This document shows, one piece after another, positions 62,516 through 64,000 of a DNA stretch of 64,000 nt. The translations under genes were made by a program, and so were the position numbers. Source of the DNA: Hofstenia miamia (lineage: Eukaryota; Xenacoelomorpha; Acoela; Hofsteniidae); NCBI GenBank assembly GCA_900660155.1, contig CABFPE010000031.1, positions 495,672-559,671 on the forward strand, given 5' to 3'. Numbering within the stretch: the first letter of the stretch is position 1; every line of letters starts with the position of its first letter. The notes beneath the pieces are model-generated. The model was not told where the DNA came from. It searched no databases and was given only the letters and a program-made list of their open reading frames with translations.

Positions 62516-64000
62516 GTTAGTTAAATAAATGTTATAGTTATTTAACTAGCATAATACATTTATAGGGCAAAATTTAGCCACCAATTTTAAAAAAGATGGG
62601 AGCGTCTACATTATTCAAAATAAGTCCTGGATTTCTTGATAAAATATTTCTGAGAAACGGATTTGTCGACTTAATCACCAATTTGGTTTTTCTTTCGAAG
62701 AATTCTCAAGGTCGAAGTGAACACTCACTAAGTGTTTGTCATTCAGAAAAATACAAGACATATATTAGATGGGATAGTCGATATTCTATTAATTTTAGAA
62801 ATTCATTAACAGACAAATTTTTTAAAAGAGGCGAGGCTTGAAAGTTATTTAAATTGTGACAAAATTTAACGGTTTTTCTAATATATTTTGAAATAATTAG
62901 ATTAGAATTGAATGTAGGCTTCAATGCATATCTTGAAATTTAATGTTGATAATTTATTGTTTACTCTGTAGTAGGTCAACTAGTGTAAATTTCATTTTTG
63001 AAATATATTTAGCTTAATGTAGGCTTATCAAGTAAGGTGATTAATAATTCATAGAAAATAGTGAATATAAACCTGTAATTGTTTAAGCGTTAATGTACTC
63101 TTACAAGATGTACATGTGTACATTTAGAACTAAACTTCAACAGCTTAGAGTAGTAAAGTAGTTGTTTTGAAATAAGGATGAAGCCTACTGTTAACAGTGT
63201 TAAAACCCCAGTGGTCAATTTCTACCACATCATTGACACATGAGTGACGCTTCAATTACCTAGAAGTGACGGTTATGACATTGTCTCGAAATTGAATTAC
63301 AATTGAGTTGTGTGAAATTTAAATCGTGTTCATTCAAAAGGAAGTACAATCAATGAAAATCCTCTTTGATTTCTTGAACAAACGGAAAATGATTTCGGTG
63401 CTGATGCTTATGGTTGATAACATTCTATAATGATCAGAAGTCATTATCAACAATTCAGTTAAAAAAATATAAGTAATGATCTGCGTTGCTATTAGTGTTA
63501 AGATGTATTTCGAGTTAAACAACTAGTATATTTTGAACTGCAGTTTATGCTGGTAAGCTTAAGATACACAGACATAAAGATACATAGGCAACTGGCATTA
63601 ACAAAATAAAATACCGCCAATAAGTTGAAATATTAAATAAAAGGTTTCTTCGTATTTCTAGTAGTTTAGGAATGATTTTACTTTCTTCCTTAGATTCTAA
63701 ATTATGTATTGGAAATATATTTTTTGAATTCGAAACAGCGGCAGCAGGAATGTAGCAAATAGAAATTTGCTATACAATAAATGTCTAATTTTCCTAAACA
63801 CTTCAACAATTAATCAGCTGTGGTTTTAGAATAAACTCTAATCTTGTATTTCGCATAAAATTTCTTATTTAATTTTAAACAGAGGCAGGGCAAACGTCTG
63901 TGTTGTATTATAAATGTCTTGAAAACATTGGAAATCTGCAACTATTATAGTACATATGCCGAGATGCTCATGCATGTACATAGTACTTAGTAATTTAAGT
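62516..64000 (+). other. Start of intron 2 of the metalloproteinase gene
   Basis: No exon with PRCG or HExxH motifs was seen and no repeat was recognised. An 81-codon frame at 62596-62841 shows no family features and no splice context. Confidence 0.5.

Overview
The window is AT-rich animal DNA. It has large introns, (TA)n microsatellites, Tc1/mariner, hAT-like and non-LTR transposon remains, and a giant muscle-type immunoglobulin (Ig) protein gene. Gene style, short TTTAG acceptors and the transposon mix point to an arthropod, but the lineage cannot be fixed from the sequence alone. No bacterial, rRNA, tRNA or CRISPR features were seen. It is a draft assembly: three N gaps (19927-20893, 46557-46629, 58573-58667) and several single-N joins lie inside tandem repeats or low-complexity DNA.

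Region 1 (1-43582, + strand) is one giant titin/obscurin-class gene, cut at its 5' end. A huge exon (40-19758 as assembled) encodes twelve Ig domains, then a unique acidic stretch, then nine tandem 334-residue units (1002 bp each), then a second array of 200-residue units (600 bp each). The end of this exon appears twice (19189-19926 and 22956-23693), almost certainly because two haplotype contigs were both placed around the gap. A 44-bp intron and two short exons complete a split Ig domain. After a 5.2-kb intron, a second giant exon (29354-41213) carries a periodic W-x-R-[LPI]-R motif, a Glu-rich 50-58-residue repeat, a zinc-ribbon-like CxxC pair, a degenerate Ig domain and a final Ig domain interrupted by a 1-base frameshift. 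Four small exons add a last Ig domain and a basic tail ending at 43582.

Region 2 (43583-47048) is intergenic. It holds a decayed Tc1-type transposon (44773-46258) inserted among copies of a hairpin-forming dispersed repeat, plus a gap flanked by poly-C.

Region 3 (47049-48508) is a small three-exon + strand gene whose exon phases join into a 228-residue Ser-rich/basic then globular protein of unknown family. A poly(A) signal lies about 340 bp downstream.

Region 4 (48509-59700) is mostly non-coding. It contains an assembly duplication at a single-N join, a 5'-truncated LINE, a textbook 368-bp hAT-type MITE with 8-bp target duplication, a mariner-like transposase fossil, a gap in (TA)n, and a weak candidate for a small secreted-peptide gene.

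Region 5 (59740-64000) is the start of a matrix metalloproteinase gene on the + strand: a CpG-richer TATA promoter, a signal-peptide exon (60100-60189) and a prodomain exon (62371-62515). The catalytic exons lie beyond the window.
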